Source: JACRCT01 sp049841135 (GTDB taxonomy: Bacteria > Myxococcota > Myxococcia > Myxococcales > UBA5297). Taken from it: 64,000 nucleotides of DNA. The position numbers were made by a program, and so were the translations under genes. The stretch is from the NCBI GenBank assembly GCA_049841135.1, contig JASGHK010000005.1:1550001-1614000 (forward strand), read 5' to 3'. Below the pieces are notes generated by a model. The model did no database searches and had not been told where the DNA came from. It worked only from the letters and a program-made list of their open reading frames with translations. How positions within the stretch are numbered: the stretch's first letter is position 1; each line of letters opens with the position of its first letter. Positions 46,657-56,558 of the stretch are shown here, piece by piece.

Positions 46657-48781
46657 CTACTTCTTCTTCAAGATGATGCGGGCGTCGACGACGCGCAGGC
46701 CCTTGCCCTCTTCGTAGAGCATGATCGGGTTGGCGTCGGTCTCGGCGATCTCGTCGCCCAGGTCGCTGACCAGCTGCGACAGGCGGCTGATGGTCTCGGA
46801 GAGCTTCTCCTGGTCGAGGCGCTTCTCGCCGCGCACGCCCTGGAGGATGGGGTAGGCCTTGATCTCCGGGAGCATCTTCATCGCGACCTTGGGGCTGAAC
46901 GGCGCGACGCGGAAGGTCACGTCCTTGAGGACCTCCACGAAAATGCCGCCCAAGCCGAACATGCAGGTCGGGCCGAAGGCCGAGTCGTTGACGCTGCCGA
47001 CGATGACTTCCTTGCCCAGCGGCGCCATCTCCAGCACCAGCACGCCGTGGATGTTGGCGTCGGCCTTGTACTTCTTGGCGTTGGCCAGGATGGTCTCGTA
47101 GGCGGCCTTCACGCCCGCGTCGTCCTTGATGTTGACCTTCACGCCGCCGGCGTCCGACTTGTGCACGATCTGCGGCGAGACGATCTTCATCACGACCGGG
47201 TAGCCGATCTTCTTGGCGATCTCCACGGCCTCGTCGGCGCTCTTGGCGACCTTGCCGTCGGTGACGGCCAGGCCGTAGGCGCGGAAGAGCCTCCTTGGCC
47301 TCCGGCTCGGTCAGCACGCTGCGGCCGTCGGCGCGCGCGGCGGCGATGATCTCGCGGCACTTCTTCTGGTCGACCTTGGTGTCGGCCTTGAAGTCCGGCT
47401 CGCTGCCCTCGGCCTGGAAGCGGGCGACGGTGCGCAGCGCCGACAGGGCGGCCATGGCCTTGTTCGGGTCGTCGTACATCGGGATGTTCTTGGACCCGAG
47501 CAGCTCGCTGGCCTTGGCGCACTGCTCGCCGCCGACGAAGCAGGCGACGATGGGCTTGTCCTTGATGCCGGTGCTCTCGATGGCCTTGATGACGCCCTCG
47601 GCGATCTCCACCGGCTTGGTCACCGCGGTCTCGCAGTACAGCACCGCGAGGCCACTGCACCACTCGCTCTTGAGGCCGCAGGCGATGGCGTCCTGGTAGC
47701 CCTTGAGGCCGGCGCCGCCGGTGATGTCCACCGGGTTCTTCGGCGAGCCGAAGTCGGGCATGCACTTCTTGAACTCTTCCTGCAGGTCCTTGGGCGCGGG
47801 CTTGAGCGGCACGCCGTGGAACTCGGCCGCGTCGGAGGCGAGCACGCCGATGCCGCCGCCGTTGGTGATGACGAGGATGTTGTCGCCCTTCATCGGGGGC
47901 TGCATGGCCATGGCCTGCGACTTGTTGAGGAAGTCGTCGAGGTCGTTGGCCCACACCACGTGCGCCTGGTCGAAGGCGGCGCGGTAGACCTTGGCGGAGC
48001 CGGCCAGCGAGCCGGTGTGCGAGGCGGCGGCGGCGGCGCCGTGGGCGGAGACGCCGGACTTGATGGCGATGATCGGCTTGCCCGCGCTGCGGCCGGCCTC
48101 CAGGAAGCGGCGGCCGTTCTTGATGCCCTCGACGTAGAGCGCGATGGCCGAGGTGTCCTTGTCCTGCGCGTAGTACTCGATGCAGTCGGCGAAGTCGACG
48201 TCGGCCATGTTGCCCAGGCTGATCATCGAGGTGACGCCGAGGCGGCGCACGAAGGTCGCCATGTCGAGCGCGATGAGCAGCGCGCCGGACTGGCTGATGA
48301 GGGCCGTGCGGCCGTTGTAGGGCAGGCAGGGCGCGAACGAGGCGTTGGCCTTGCAGGGGTTCATCAGCACGCCGACGATGTTCGGGCCGACCACGCGGCC
48401 GCCGGCGTCGAGGGCGGTCTTGACCAGCTTCTCCTCACCGGCCTTGTTGCCCGTCTCGGAGAAGCCGCTGGTGATGACGATGTAGCTCTTGACCTTCTTC
48501 TTGGCGCACTGCTCGGCCACGTCCTGGCAGAACTCCTCCTTGACGCAGAAGACCGCCATGTCGACGTCGCCGGGGATGTCGTTGATGGTGGCGTACGCCT
48601 TGCGGCCGAGGATCTCTCCGCCCTTGGGGTTGATGGGGTACAGCGCGCCCTGGTACCCGCCGTCGATGAGGTTCTTCAGGCACTGGTTGCCGATGCCGGG
48701 CTTCGCGGACGCCCCGATGATGGCGATGTTCTTGGGGTTGAAGATGGCGTCGAGTTCCTTGATCTTCGCAATGTCGGCCAT
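46657..48781 (-). CDS. ADP-forming acetate/acyl-CoA synthetase, fused subunits (one frame break)
   Basis: About 707 residues after removing one extra base near 47290 (GAGCTC reads GAGGCTC). It links acyl-CoA breakdown to ATP formation, or the reverse. The alpha part has the CoA-binding fold (NIAIIGASAKPGIGNQCLKN, residues 17-36) and the phospho-His region in ASHTGSLAGSAKVY near residue 255. The beta part, after the break, is an ATP-grasp domain (IGYPVVMKIVSPQIVHKSDA then GGVKVNI, and LEMAPLGKEVIVGSVNDSAFG near its end). One-chain alpha-beta fusion of about 700 residues is standard for this family in bacteria and archaea. ATG at 48781 with AAGGAG nine bases upstream. Substrate (acetate or another acid) cannot be told from sequence. 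Confidence 0.82.
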
Positions 48782-48908
48782 GGGCCTCTCCTTGGTTGCT
48801 TGACGGCCGAAGGCCCCCGTTGGGCCTCGGCCGCTTGCGGCGGGTCTGGTCCGGATGCTCGGGGGAACCGGTCTTGCGCCCATCCGAGCCGTCCAAAACG
48901 TGGCGTAC

Positions 48909-48936
48909 CTTACAACTTGCTGCTCGCAGGGTCCAA
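48909..48936 (-). promoter_or_regulatory. Possible sigma-70-type promoter of the acyl-CoA synthetase gene
   Basis: On the minus strand TTGGAC, 16 bases, then TGTAAG: four of six matches in each box. It would give a leader of about 120 bases before the ATG at 48781. The remaining bases between 48782 and 49087 hold no gene. Confidence 0.3.
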
Positions 48937-49087
48937 CCGTTCGCGCCCGACCGACCGAGCGGTGGGAAGCCACCCTGTCGGGGCGTCCCAAGTCATTAGA
49001 ATTTCTCTGAAAAGCGAGTAGGCGGACTAAGTATCGTTCGCGTTGGATGCACCACGAACACGCCTCGCGGGCGCCTCGTTCCTGCTT

Positions 49088-49981
49088 TCACGCACGCAGG
49101 CTGGCCAGTGCCCGCTCGAAGTCCGCAGGGACCGGCGAGACGACGCCGACGCCCTTCAAGCCGCACCCCGCTCCGAGGTCGAGCCGGAAGGCGTGCAGGG
49201 CCTGCCGGCCCAGGAGCGTGGCGGCAGGGTGCTTGCGAGCGGCGTCGGGCCCGTAGATCGAGTCGCCGAGCACCGGGAAACCGGCCTCGGAGAGCTGCAC
49301 GCGGATCTGGTGCGTGCGTCCAGTCTCCAGCGTGACCTCCAGCAGGGCCGCGCCCCTCAGCCGCTCCCGCACCGCGAAGGACAGCGCCGCCCGGCGCGCC
49401 GAGGGCACGCGAGTCGTGAAGCGCCGAGGATCGTTCGGGTCGCGGGCGTACGGACCCGCAAGGCGCAGGCTCTGCGGCGGTTCCCCCAGGACGATGGCGA
49501 GGTAGCGCTTGTCGACCTGGCCAGCTTCGAAGGCGGCCTTGAGCTTGGCGAGCGCGTCGTCGGTGCGGGCGAGGGCGAGGCAGCCGGACGTCTCGCGGTC
49601 CAGCCGATGCGCGACTCCGGGAGCAGCCAGGCCGCCACACTCGCAGCCGCCCACCCGGGCTCCGACGATCTCCACGACCGAGCGCCCGTTGCCCTCGGAC
49701 TCGACGACCAATCCCGGCGGCTTGTCGACGATCACCAGGTCGGCATCCTGGTGCAGCACCGGCACTTCGGGGGCGTCCGGCGCGGCTTCGACGGGGCGAG
49801 CCTGCGGCACTGCGACCTCGAGCTCTCCGTTGCCCCAGAGCTTGCGCTCCGGTCGGGCGAGCTTGCCCTTGATGCGCACCTGGACGGCGGAGAGGTCCAC
49901 GCCGGGCAGCGCCTTGGTGAGGAAGCGGTCGAGGCGCTTGCCCGAGTCGGCCTTCGTCACCTGGATCTTGCGCAGCGCCAT
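49088..49981 (-). CDS. RluA-family pseudouridine synthase
   Basis: A 297-residue enzyme that isomerises uridine in rRNA or tRNA. An S4-like RNA-binding region is at residues 1-58 (KADSGKRLDRFLTKALPGVD). The catalytic Asp128 is in AHRLDRETSGCLAL, and later blocks (VDKRYLAIVLGEPP, LETGRTHQIRVQLSEAGFPV) fit the family. The target site among RluA, RluC and RluD types is not decided. Its ATG overlaps the stop of the CPBP protease gene (ATGA), so both come from one transcript. Confidence 0.88.
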   Translation of the reverse strand: MALRKIQVTKADSGKRLDRFLTKALPGVDLSAVQVRIKGKLARPERKLWGNGELEVAVPQARPVEAAPDAPEVPVLHQDADLVIVDKPPGLVVESEGNGRSVVEIVGARVGGCECGGLAAPGVAHRLDRETSGCLALARTDDALAKLKAAFEAGQVDKRYLAIVLGEPPQSLRLAGPYARDPNDPRRFTTRVPSARRAALSFAVRERLRGAALLEVTLETGRTHQIRVQLSEAGFPVLGDSIYGPDAARKHPAATLLGRQALHAFRLDLGAGCGLKGVGVVSPVPADFERALASLRA

Positions 49982-50610
49982 CAGGCCCCCAGCGGAACGA
50001 CCACGAGGATCGCCCAGTCCCACAGAAGATGGCAGAGCATCGGGGCCCAGAGGCTCTTCGTCGCGGCGCGCAAGAGACCCCAGTACAGGCCGCACGGGAC
50101 GGTGAGGGCGATGAGCGCCCAGTTGCCCGACCCGAGGTGAGCGAGCAGGTAGACGACGACCGCCGCCGGCGCCGCCAGCCAGCGCCCGAGCTTCGGCTCC
50201 AGCAGCCCCTGGACTGCGCCGCGGTAGACGAGCTCTTCGCTGACGACGACGAAGGGGAGCGCGATCCACGCCTGCCAGCCGTTGGGGTGGCCCAGCAGGC
50301 GATAGAGACCGTTCACCGAGTCCCAGAGGCCGGGGATCGTCTTCCAGGCCGGTGGATAGAGGTAGATGCTCGCGGCGATTTGCACGGCAGCGGCGGCCAG
50401 GCCCAAGCCCAGCGCCCACGGTGCGGGGCGCGAGAGGCGCCGCAGCGGCGGGTGCGCCCAGAAGGCCGCGAGATCGAGGACCAGCGCCGCGCTGCAGATG
50501 GGAAGCCAGACGCCGGTGTGGGGAGCGGCGAGGAAGGCGCCGTTCCACAAGACGAACAGAGCCAGTACGAGGGCAAGGCCGGGGGCCATGGGCGCGGCAG
50601 TGTAGACCAT
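49981..50610 (-). CDS. CPBP-family intramembrane metalloprotease
   Basis: A 209-residue multi-pass membrane protein of the CAAX-protease/bacteriocin-processing family. Motif 1 is VSEELVYRGAVQG (EExxxR, near residue 123), motif 2 is YLLAHLGSGN with His, and motif 3 is MLCHLLWDW with His. These should hold the metal. About six membrane helices. In bacteria such proteins cut membrane substrates or protect against bacteriocins; the target is unknown. GAGGA is about 9 bases upstream of the ATG at 50610. A second ATG at 50589 is possible. Overlaps the pseudouridine synthase gene. Confidence 0.82.
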   Translation of the reverse strand: MVYTAAPMAPGLALVLALFVLWNGAFLAAPHTGVWLPICSAALVLDLAAFWAHPPLRRLSRPAPWALGLGLAAAAVQIAASIYLYPPAWKTIPGLWDSVNGLYRLLGHPNGWQAWIALPFVVVSEELVYRGAVQGLLEPKLGRWLAAPAAVVVYLLAHLGSGNWALIALTVPCGLYWGLLRAATKSLWAPMLCHLLWDWAILVVVPLGA

Positions 50611-50645
50611 CGCGGCGATCCTCTATCGCCCACGTCCGATCGGCC

Positions 50646-50739
50646 GACCCGGCGCGGAGGCCGGCAGCTCCACGTCCGACCGTCCGACCGACCCGGCGGC
50701 CGGCAGTACCCGAAGCCCGAAGTCCGAAGCCCGAAGCCC
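50646..50739. repeat. Composite repeat: REP-like arm plus heptamer array
   Basis: First ACCCGGCGCGGAGGCCGG, a diverged reverse copy of the arm of the element at 33701-33876. Then the heptamer array CCCGAAG, CCCGAAG, TCCGAAG, CCCGAAG (50709-50739). Bases 50702-50739 are identical to 46549-46586. It lies between two divergent genes. Confidence 0.7.
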
Positions 50740-50789
50740 TTTTCTGAGTTCGATCCCGTGCATCTCCCCGCGCGCCCCGCCCAGGCAGG

Positions 50790-52613
50790 TTGCCGAACGG
50801 GCCGCAACTGCCCAGATTGCGCTCGCTCGTGCAACCATCGCTGCCACCAGGCTCCGAGAAGCCGCTCGACGTCGCCACCCCGGCGGCTTCGACGCTCGCG
50901 GCGTTCGGCGACAAAGGCCGGGCCGTGGACGAGGTCATCAACCGCCGGCGCAGCGAGCCCGCCTCGCTCGTCAGCCTGCTGGTCGAGCTCTACCGCCTGC
51001 TGGGCCCGCTGACCTCGCACGCGCTCGACTACCTGGCCCTCAAGCTGCGGCTGCCGCAGGAGACCATCACCGCGCTCGCCGCGGCCTACCGGGTCGCCGA
51101 CCCGAACGTCTCGGTCCCGAGGCTGGGGCTGTGCATCAACGGTCCGTGTGCCGCGCGCGGCGGGGCCGAGGTGGAGCGCATCCTCAAGGACAAGGGCGTG
51201 CCGTTCGAGCCGTTGCGCTGCCAGGGCTCGTGCGACCTGGGCCCCATCGCCTGCTACCACCATGGCGCGCCGCTGGCGATCAGCGCGGCCCGTGCCCGCT
51301 CGCTGGCCAAGGCCGACCCGGGGGAGTGGGAGGACCTCCTGGCCGTCGAGAAGCCGGTGCACGCCTTCAAGACCGAGCCGCGCGCCGCGTTCGCCAACAT
51401 CTTCGCCAAGGGCTCGCACCAGATAGCCACCGCGCGCCGTCACGGCGTCTACGCCCCGCTCGAGGCGGCGGTGAAGGAGCCGCCCGAGAAGCTGCTCGCC
51501 ACCATCGAGGAGTCGGGCCTGGTCGGCGCCGGGGGCTTCGGCGAGAAGACGGCCGATCGCTGGCGTCAGGTCCGCGCTTCGCCCGGCGGCCCGCGCTACC
51601 TGCTCATCGACGCCGCGGAGCGCGAGCCGGGCTCGTTCAAGGACCGCCTCCTGCTCGAGCGCGACCCGCACCTCGTCCTGTCCGGGGCGGCGCTCGCCGC
51701 CTACGCCGTCGGCGCCACCGAGGCGTTCCTGTGCATCCGCATCGAGTACGAGCTGGTGCAGGAGCGGGTCCGCGCCGCCATCGACGAGGCGACCCGCGCC
51801 GGGTACCTGGGTGACCGCGTGGCCGGCTCGCCGTCTTTCTCGCTCCGCCTCGACGTGCGGATGGTGCCGCCCCCATACTTCGCCGGCGAGGCCGGCGCGC
51901 TCGTCGACGCGCTCGAGGGCAAGCTGCCCCGGACCAAACCGGCGCCGGCCGCGCTCTTCGGCCAGCCGACCCTCGTGCACAACGTCGAAACCCTGGCCCG
52001 CCTGCCCGCCATCGCCGGCAAGGGCGGCGCCTGGTGGCGCTCGCTCGGGACCGGGGGCCTCGTCGTCGCTTGCCTGTCGGGTGACCTCAAGCGCCCCGGC
52101 GCCTACGAGGTCCCTCGCGGCACGCCCATCCGCGAGCTGATCGACGGGCTCGCCGGTGGCCCCGCCCAGGGCAAGCTCTTCGCCGGCGTACAGGTCGGGG
52201 GCTCGTCCGGTGCCTACCTGCCCGCGAACCTCTTGGACTTGCCCTTGGACGACGCCTCGCTCGCGCCACAAGGCGCCTTCGTCGGCGTGGGCGCGGTCAT
52301 GGCCTTCACCGAGAAGACCTGCGTCTTCGACCTGGCACGACGCGAAGCCGCCTTCTTCGCCCGCGAGGCGACCCCGGGTTGCCCGGCCTGCCAACAGCTG
52401 GCGGACCTGGCACAGAAGGTCGACGCCACGAGCGACGAAGCCGAGCTTCGTGCGTCGGTCGAGTCGTTCCGGACCATGGCGAAGGGCCACGACTGCCGGC
52501 TGGCTCAGCGGGCTGTCGTGCCTATCACCTCGATGTTGCAGCACTTTTCTGGAGCCATCGGCGACCACCTCCAAGGTCGCTGCTCCTGTGCCCAGAAGAA
52601 GAAGTCCCGCTGA
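50790..52613 (+). CDS. Divergent NuoE-NuoF-like fusion protein
   Basis: A 607-residue fusion. Residues about 45-175 are a thioredoxin-like 2Fe-2S domain (NuoE/HoxE type) with LCINGPCAARG and LRCQGSCDLGPIACYHHG giving four Cys. Residues about 190-600 are a NuoF-like flavoprotein domain with LVHNVETLARLPAI and GTPIRELIDGL. Two sites differ from true NuoF: the FMN/NADH loop reads GAGGFGEKTADRW instead of GRGGAGFPTGxKW, and the 4Fe-4S region reads GCPACQQ then HDC instead of CGxCxPC then C. One ligand seems lost. It may be a reductase subunit with changed cofactors. No other Nuo, hydrogenase or formate dehydrogenase gene is near. Start uncertain: TTG 50790 or GTG 50829. Confidence 0.7.
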   Translation: MPNGPQLPRLRSLVQPSLPPGSEKPLDVATPAASTLAAFGDKGRAVDEVINRRRSEPASLVSLLVELYRLLGPLTSHALDYLALKLRLPQETITALAAAYRVADPNVSVPRLGLCINGPCAARGGAEVERILKDKGVPFEPLRCQGSCDLGPIACYHHGAPLAISAARARSLAKADPGEWEDLLAVEKPVHAFKTEPRAAFANIFAKGSHQIATARRHGVYAPLEAAVKEPPEKLLATIEESGLVGAGGFGEKTADRWRQVRASPGGPRYLLIDAAEREPGSFKDRLLLERDPHLVLSGAALAAYAVGATEAFLCIRIEYELVQERVRAAIDEATRAGYLGDRVAGSPSFSLRLDVRMVPPPYFAGEAGALVDALEGKLPRTKPAPAALFGQPTLVHNVETLARLPAIAGKGGAWWRSLGTGGLVVACLSGDLKRPGAYEVPRGTPIRELIDGLAGGPAQGKLFAGVQVGGSSGAYLPANLLDLPLDDASLAPQGAFVGVGAVMAFTEKTCVFDLARREAAFFAREATPGCPACQQLADLAQKVDATSDEAELRASVESFRTMAKGHDCRLAQRAVVPITSMLQHFSGAIGDHLQGRCSCAQKKKSR

Positions 52614-52618
52614 GCCCT

Positions 52619-52692
52619 TCGAGGGCTTCGGACTGCGGGCTTCGGGCTTCGGGCCAAGCCGCCGGTCTGCAGTGTCGCGTCCGAAGCCCTCG
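52619..52692. repeat. Hairpin enclosing a heptamer array
   Basis: CGAGGGCTTCGGA (52619-52631) pairs perfectly with TCCGAAGCCCTCG (52680-52692). Between them are further GGGCTTC units (to about 52653). Starts six bases after the NuoE-NuoF-like gene's stop and could stop or shield that transcript. Confidence 0.7.
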
Positions 52693-52739
52693 GTTCAGCC
52701 TCCGGGTTAGGACCTCGGCAAATCCGTCCGATTGACTGT

Positions 52740-52768
52740 TTGACGGTGGAATACCGTGTGGGTATGGT
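52740..52768 (+). promoter_or_regulatory. Promoter of the che operon
   Basis: TTGACG, exactly 17 bases, TATGGT: five of six and four of six matches to the sigma-70 boxes. The start point would be near 52775, 50 bases ahead of the cheW ATG at 52824. It overlaps an in-frame ATG at 52764, which argues against using that earlier codon. Confidence 0.5.
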
Positions 52769-52823
52769 GCGGCTTCACGACTCGGCCCGCACTTCCCACC
52801 GCGTGGAGATCGTTAGGGTTTTC

Positions 52824-53366
52824 ATGGGCAAGCCCGACCAGAGCGAGGGGCGCCGGAACGAGCTGTACGCGCGGCTTCAAAAGCTGCAGGCGGACCTCGC
52901 CGGAGTGCACGCCCAGCTCGCCCGCCTCGGACCGGGCGAGGTGCTTCCCGGATTGTTCGTCCTGGTGGACGTCGGCGACCAGGTGGCGGCGCTGCCGTCC
53001 TCCCTGGTGCTCGAGGTGGTCCGCCTGGTCAAGACGACGCCGCTGCCCGAGGCACCCGATCACGTGCTGGGCACCTTCGTCTACCGCGGCGAGCCCGCCC
53101 TGGCCATCGACCTCAAGCGCTACCTGAGCCTGACGACCGAAGAGCCGGACCTCGACGCGCACATGGTGGTGCTGGCCACGGCGCGCCCCATGGCCATCGT
53201 CGTCGACCGGGTGCGCGCGCTGGTGGAGGCACCCCAGGTCGCCGAGGCCCCGAAGGACGCCAAGAACTGGCTCTCTTCTCCGCTCGTCGCCGCGCTCTGC
53301 CACGCCGAGGGCTCGCTGGTCGCGGTGCTGCGAATCGAACCCCTGCTCGAAGGGGTGCCGTCATGA
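52824..53366 (+). CDS. cheW: CheW-like chemotaxis coupling protein
   Basis: A 180-residue protein, first of the che operon. Residues 1-38 form a coiled coil (ELYARLQKLQADLAGVHAQL), then a CheW SH3-like domain: LFVLVDVGDQVAALPSSLVL, LGTFVYRGEPALAIDLKRYL, and VVLATARPMAIVVDRVRALV. CheW bridges receptors and CheA. AGGG lies 7 bases ahead of the ATG. Stop overlaps the cheR start by four bases. Confidence 0.85.
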   Translation: MGKPDQSEGRRNELYARLQKLQADLAGVHAQLARLGPGEVLPGLFVLVDVGDQVAALPSSLVLEVVRLVKTTPLPEAPDHVLGTFVYRGEPALAIDLKRYLSLTTEEPDLDAHMVVLATARPMAIVVDRVRALVEAPQVAEAPKDAKNWLSSPLVAALCHAEGSLVAVLRIEPLLEGVPS

Positions 53367-54709
53367 GCACGGTGCCTGCTTTGGAGCTCGATCGCATCGA
53401 GGCCATTCTCCAGCAGGCGTGCGGTCTGTCCCTCTCCCCGGCCTTGCGGCGCGGGCTCACCACCGCGGTCGGCCACGCCGCCAAGGCGATGGACGTGACG
53501 CAGGACCGCTTCGTCCGCCGGCTGATGGCGGGCGAGCCGGACAGCGTGGCGATGCTGGTGGAGCAGTCGGTCATCGGCGAGACGTACTTCTTCCGCCACC
53601 CCGAGCAGTTCGCCGCCCTGCACGAGCGGCTGACCGGCGACTTCGCCGACCTGCCCTCGCTCTCGGTCTGGTCGGCGGGCTGCGCCTCGGGCGAGGAGCC
53701 GTACTCGGTGGCCATGGCCCTGCTCGCCGCGGGCCGGTCGCGCCGCGCCGACCGCATCGTGGCGACCGACGTCTCCGAGCTGGCCCTGGCCAAGGCCCGC
53801 GCCGCCACCTACGGCAAGTGGTCGCTGCGGCGGCTGGACCCCGCGCTGCAGAAGCTGCACTTCGACCCCAAGGGCGAGCAGCTGGTGGTCAAGGACGAGG
53901 CGCGGCGGCGGGTCGAGTTCCGCCAGCACAACCTCGTGCACGACCCGGCGCCCCTCACCGGCTGCCAGGTGGTCTTCTGCCGCAACGTCCTCATCTACTT
54001 CAACCCCGAGACCGCGGCGCACGTGCTGCGCAAGCTCTCGGACGCGCTCGCGCCGGGCGGCTACCTCGTGCTGGGGCCGGTCGAGGTGAGCCTGGCGACC
54101 ACGCTGCCGCTGCAGTGGATGGAGCTCGCGGGCGCCACGCTGCTGCGCCGCCCCGCCCCCGGGGACCGCCCGCGCCCGGAGAAGAAGCTCGCCACCGCGC
54201 CGCCGCCGGCGCCGCTGCCCGCCCGGCCCCCGCCGCGCCTGTCCAAGCCCTCGCGGCGCGCCTCGCTGCCCACCCTGCGGGCCATCGCCGTCGAGGCCCC
54301 GCCGCCCCACGACACCCCGGGCCGGTCGAGGGGCCAGCCCAGCCGCTTCGAGCTGGCCCGCGAGGCGGTGCACAGCGGCCGCCTGGACGAGGCGGAGCGC
54401 CTGGCGAAAGAGGAGCTGTCGCCCGAGTCCTTCCTGCTGCTCTCGATGGCAGCGGAGAGCCGGGGCGACCTGAAGGCGGCGGTCGACCAGGTCCGCAAGG
54501 CGCTCTACCTCGAGCCCTCGCTGGCCACCGGCCACGCCTTCCTGGTCTCGCTCTACCAGCGCCTGGGCAAGCCCGGCGAAGCGGAGCGGGCCCGGCGCAA
54601 CGCGCTCGACGCGCTGGCCGGGATGGACGAGGGCGCGATGCTGCGCGGGGTCGAGGCCATGACGGCCGGAGCGCTGCGCCGGGCTTTGGAGCCAGCAGCG
54701 CGAAGGTAA
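53363..54709 (+). CDS. cheR: CheR methyltransferase with C-terminal TPR-like region
   Basis: A 448-residue SAM-dependent methyltransferase that methylates glutamates on the receptor. N-terminal helical domain to about residue 75, with MLVEQSVIGETYFFRHPEQF, then the catalytic domain: SVWSAGCASGEEPYSVAMAL (SAM site) and VVFCRNVLIYFNPETAAHVL. After a Pro-rich linker (residues 265-320) come helical repeats to the end (FELAREAVHSGRLDEAERLA). The CheR-TPR layout is that of Myxococcus FrzF, which regulates receptor methylation. Confidence 0.9.
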   Translation: MSTVPALELDRIEAILQQACGLSLSPALRRGLTTAVGHAAKAMDVTQDRFVRRLMAGEPDSVAMLVEQSVIGETYFFRHPEQFAALHERLTGDFADLPSLSVWSAGCASGEEPYSVAMALLAAGRSRRADRIVATDVSELALAKARAATYGKWSLRRLDPALQKLHFDPKGEQLVVKDEARRRVEFRQHNLVHDPAPLTGCQVVFCRNVLIYFNPETAAHVLRKLSDALAPGGYLVLGPVEVSLATTLPLQWMELAGATLLRRPAPGDRPRPEKKLATAPPPAPLPARPPPRLSKPSRRASLPTLRAIAVEAPPPHDTPGRSRGQPSRFELAREAVHSGRLDEAERLAKEELSPESFLLLSMAAESRGDLKAAVDQVRKALYLEPSLATGHAFLVSLYQRLGKPGEAERARRNALDALAGMDEGAMLRGVEAMTAGALRRALEPAARR

Positions 54710-54745
54710 GATGCAGGAGCCGTGCGGCGAGAGGAGAGTCCATCT

Positions 54746-56492
54746 GTGAGCAACGAACCGGCCGCCTTGAACACCAACGACCCCACCCCGCCGGCCGGCG
54801 GCGTCCCGAACCCCGCGCCCGAGGCCGCGGCCACCCCGGCCTTCGTGCGCAGCGGCGCCGGGCTGATGCGGCTGGTGCTGCTGCTCATCGCCCTGCCCGC
54901 CCTCGCCCTCACCATCATCCTCAACCTCGTCTTCGGCTGGCAGACCAGCAAGCTGGGCAACAACGAGGCCCGCCTGCGCGGCACCTCGATGGCCAAGGAG
55001 CTCGCGGTCAACGTCTCGCTGTACATGCTCGACCGCGCCGGCGTGCAGGGCATCGCCCAGAAGACGCTCGACCAGGTGGACGAGGACCTCGTCTACGTGG
55101 TGGTCAAGGACGCCAAGGGCGAGGTCATCGCCGAGGCGCGCAAGGCGGAGGTGGCCAAGGCCGCCAAGGAAGAGCTGTGGGAGAAGCTCGGGCCAGACCG
55201 CCGAGGCCGGCCTGCAGCGCCACATCCTGAACGTCAACGTCGTGCCCATCAGCGCTCCGGTGTTCGTCGAGGACCTGGGCTCGGCGGACGACCTGGGCAT
55301 CCTGCCGGGCGGCGACCCGGCCGCAGCGCCCGAGCCCAAGAAGGGCGCCGGGGCCGGTGAGCGCAAGGCGGTGGGCAAGGTGCTGCTCGGCCTGCGCACC
55401 GACCGCATCGAGCAGGAGATCTTCCGGTCGGCGGGGATCGCCTCCGGCATCACCATCGCCGTGCTGCTCGCCTCCCTGGTGGTCGCCATCGCCGTCGCGC
55501 GCCGGCTCGTCCGCCGGGTCGGGCGCCTGGCGCAGGGCGCGGCCGCGCTCGCCGCCGGCGAGCTGGGCCACCAAGTGCAGCAGGAGGGGACCGACGAGAT
55601 TGGCGACCTCGCCAAGGCCTTCGCCACCATGTCCACCGCGCTGCGCACGATGGTCGTCGACCTGCGCGCCGCCAGCGCCGACGTCGAGCGCGAGGCCAGC
55701 TCCATCCTGGCCACCTCCACCGAGCAGTCGGCCATGGCCAGCCAGCAGGCCTCGGCCATCAACGAGACCTCGACCACCGTCACCGAGATCGCCCAGACCA
55801 GCAAGCAGGCGACCGAGCACGCCGACCAGGTCATCAAGCTCGCCCAGCGCAGCGAGGACCTCTCGCGCGAGGGCCAGAAGGTGGTGGAGGACGCCATCAC
55901 CGGCATGGAGAAGATGGCCGAGCAGGTCAAGGCCATCAGCGCCGCCATCACCGACCTGCGCGAGCGCACCCTGCAGATCGGCGACATCATCTCCACCGTC
56001 AAGGACCTGGCCGAGCAGTCGAACCTGTTGGCCCTCAACGCCTCCATCGAGGCCAGCAAGGCCGGCGAGCACGGCCGCGGCTTCGCCGTCGTCGCCATGG
56101 AGATGCGCAACCTGGCCGAGCAGTCGAAGTCGGCGGCCGGGCAGGTGCGCGCCATCTTGAGCGAGGTGCAGAAGGGGACCCGGGCCGCGGTGGCGGTCAC
56201 CGAGGAGGGCAGCAAGCGCGCCCACACCGCCATCAGCCTCGCGCAGAGCGCCGGGACCTCCATCATGGGGCTGGCCGACGTCATCCGCGACTCGTCGGTG
56301 GCGGCCCGGCAGATTGCCAGCAACACCCGCCAGCAGACCATCGGCGTCGAGCAGATCGTGTCGGCCATCACCGAGCTGTCGAGCGCCATGAACGACACTC
56401 TCGAGGGCACCAAGCGCATCGAGAGCGTCGCCGGAAACCTGAACACCGTGTCCAGCCGCCTGACGGAGATCGTCGGGCGCTACCGGACCTAA
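54746..56492 (+). CDS. Transmembrane methyl-accepting chemotaxis protein (one frame break)
   Basis: About 581 residues after removing one extra base near 55192 (GGCC or GGGC run). Helix 1 is LVLLLIALPALALTIILNLV (residues about 35-57), a sensor region of about 150 residues follows (outside), helix 2 is ASGITIAVLLASLVVAIAVA, then HAMP, then the signalling bundle with the hairpin tip LAEQSNLLALNASIEASKAG and EHGRGFAVVAMEMRNLAEQS. Membrane anchoring differs from the soluble FrzCD. The GTG at 54746 has GAGGAG upstream; another GTG at 54722 is possible. This is the only receptor in the operon. Confidence 0.88.
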
Positions 56493-56558
56493 GAAGCACG
56501 CAGCAGCCGCCGTCGCCGCCGCGCCAACAGGGGTGAGGGAAGTCTGGAGGAAGCACGA

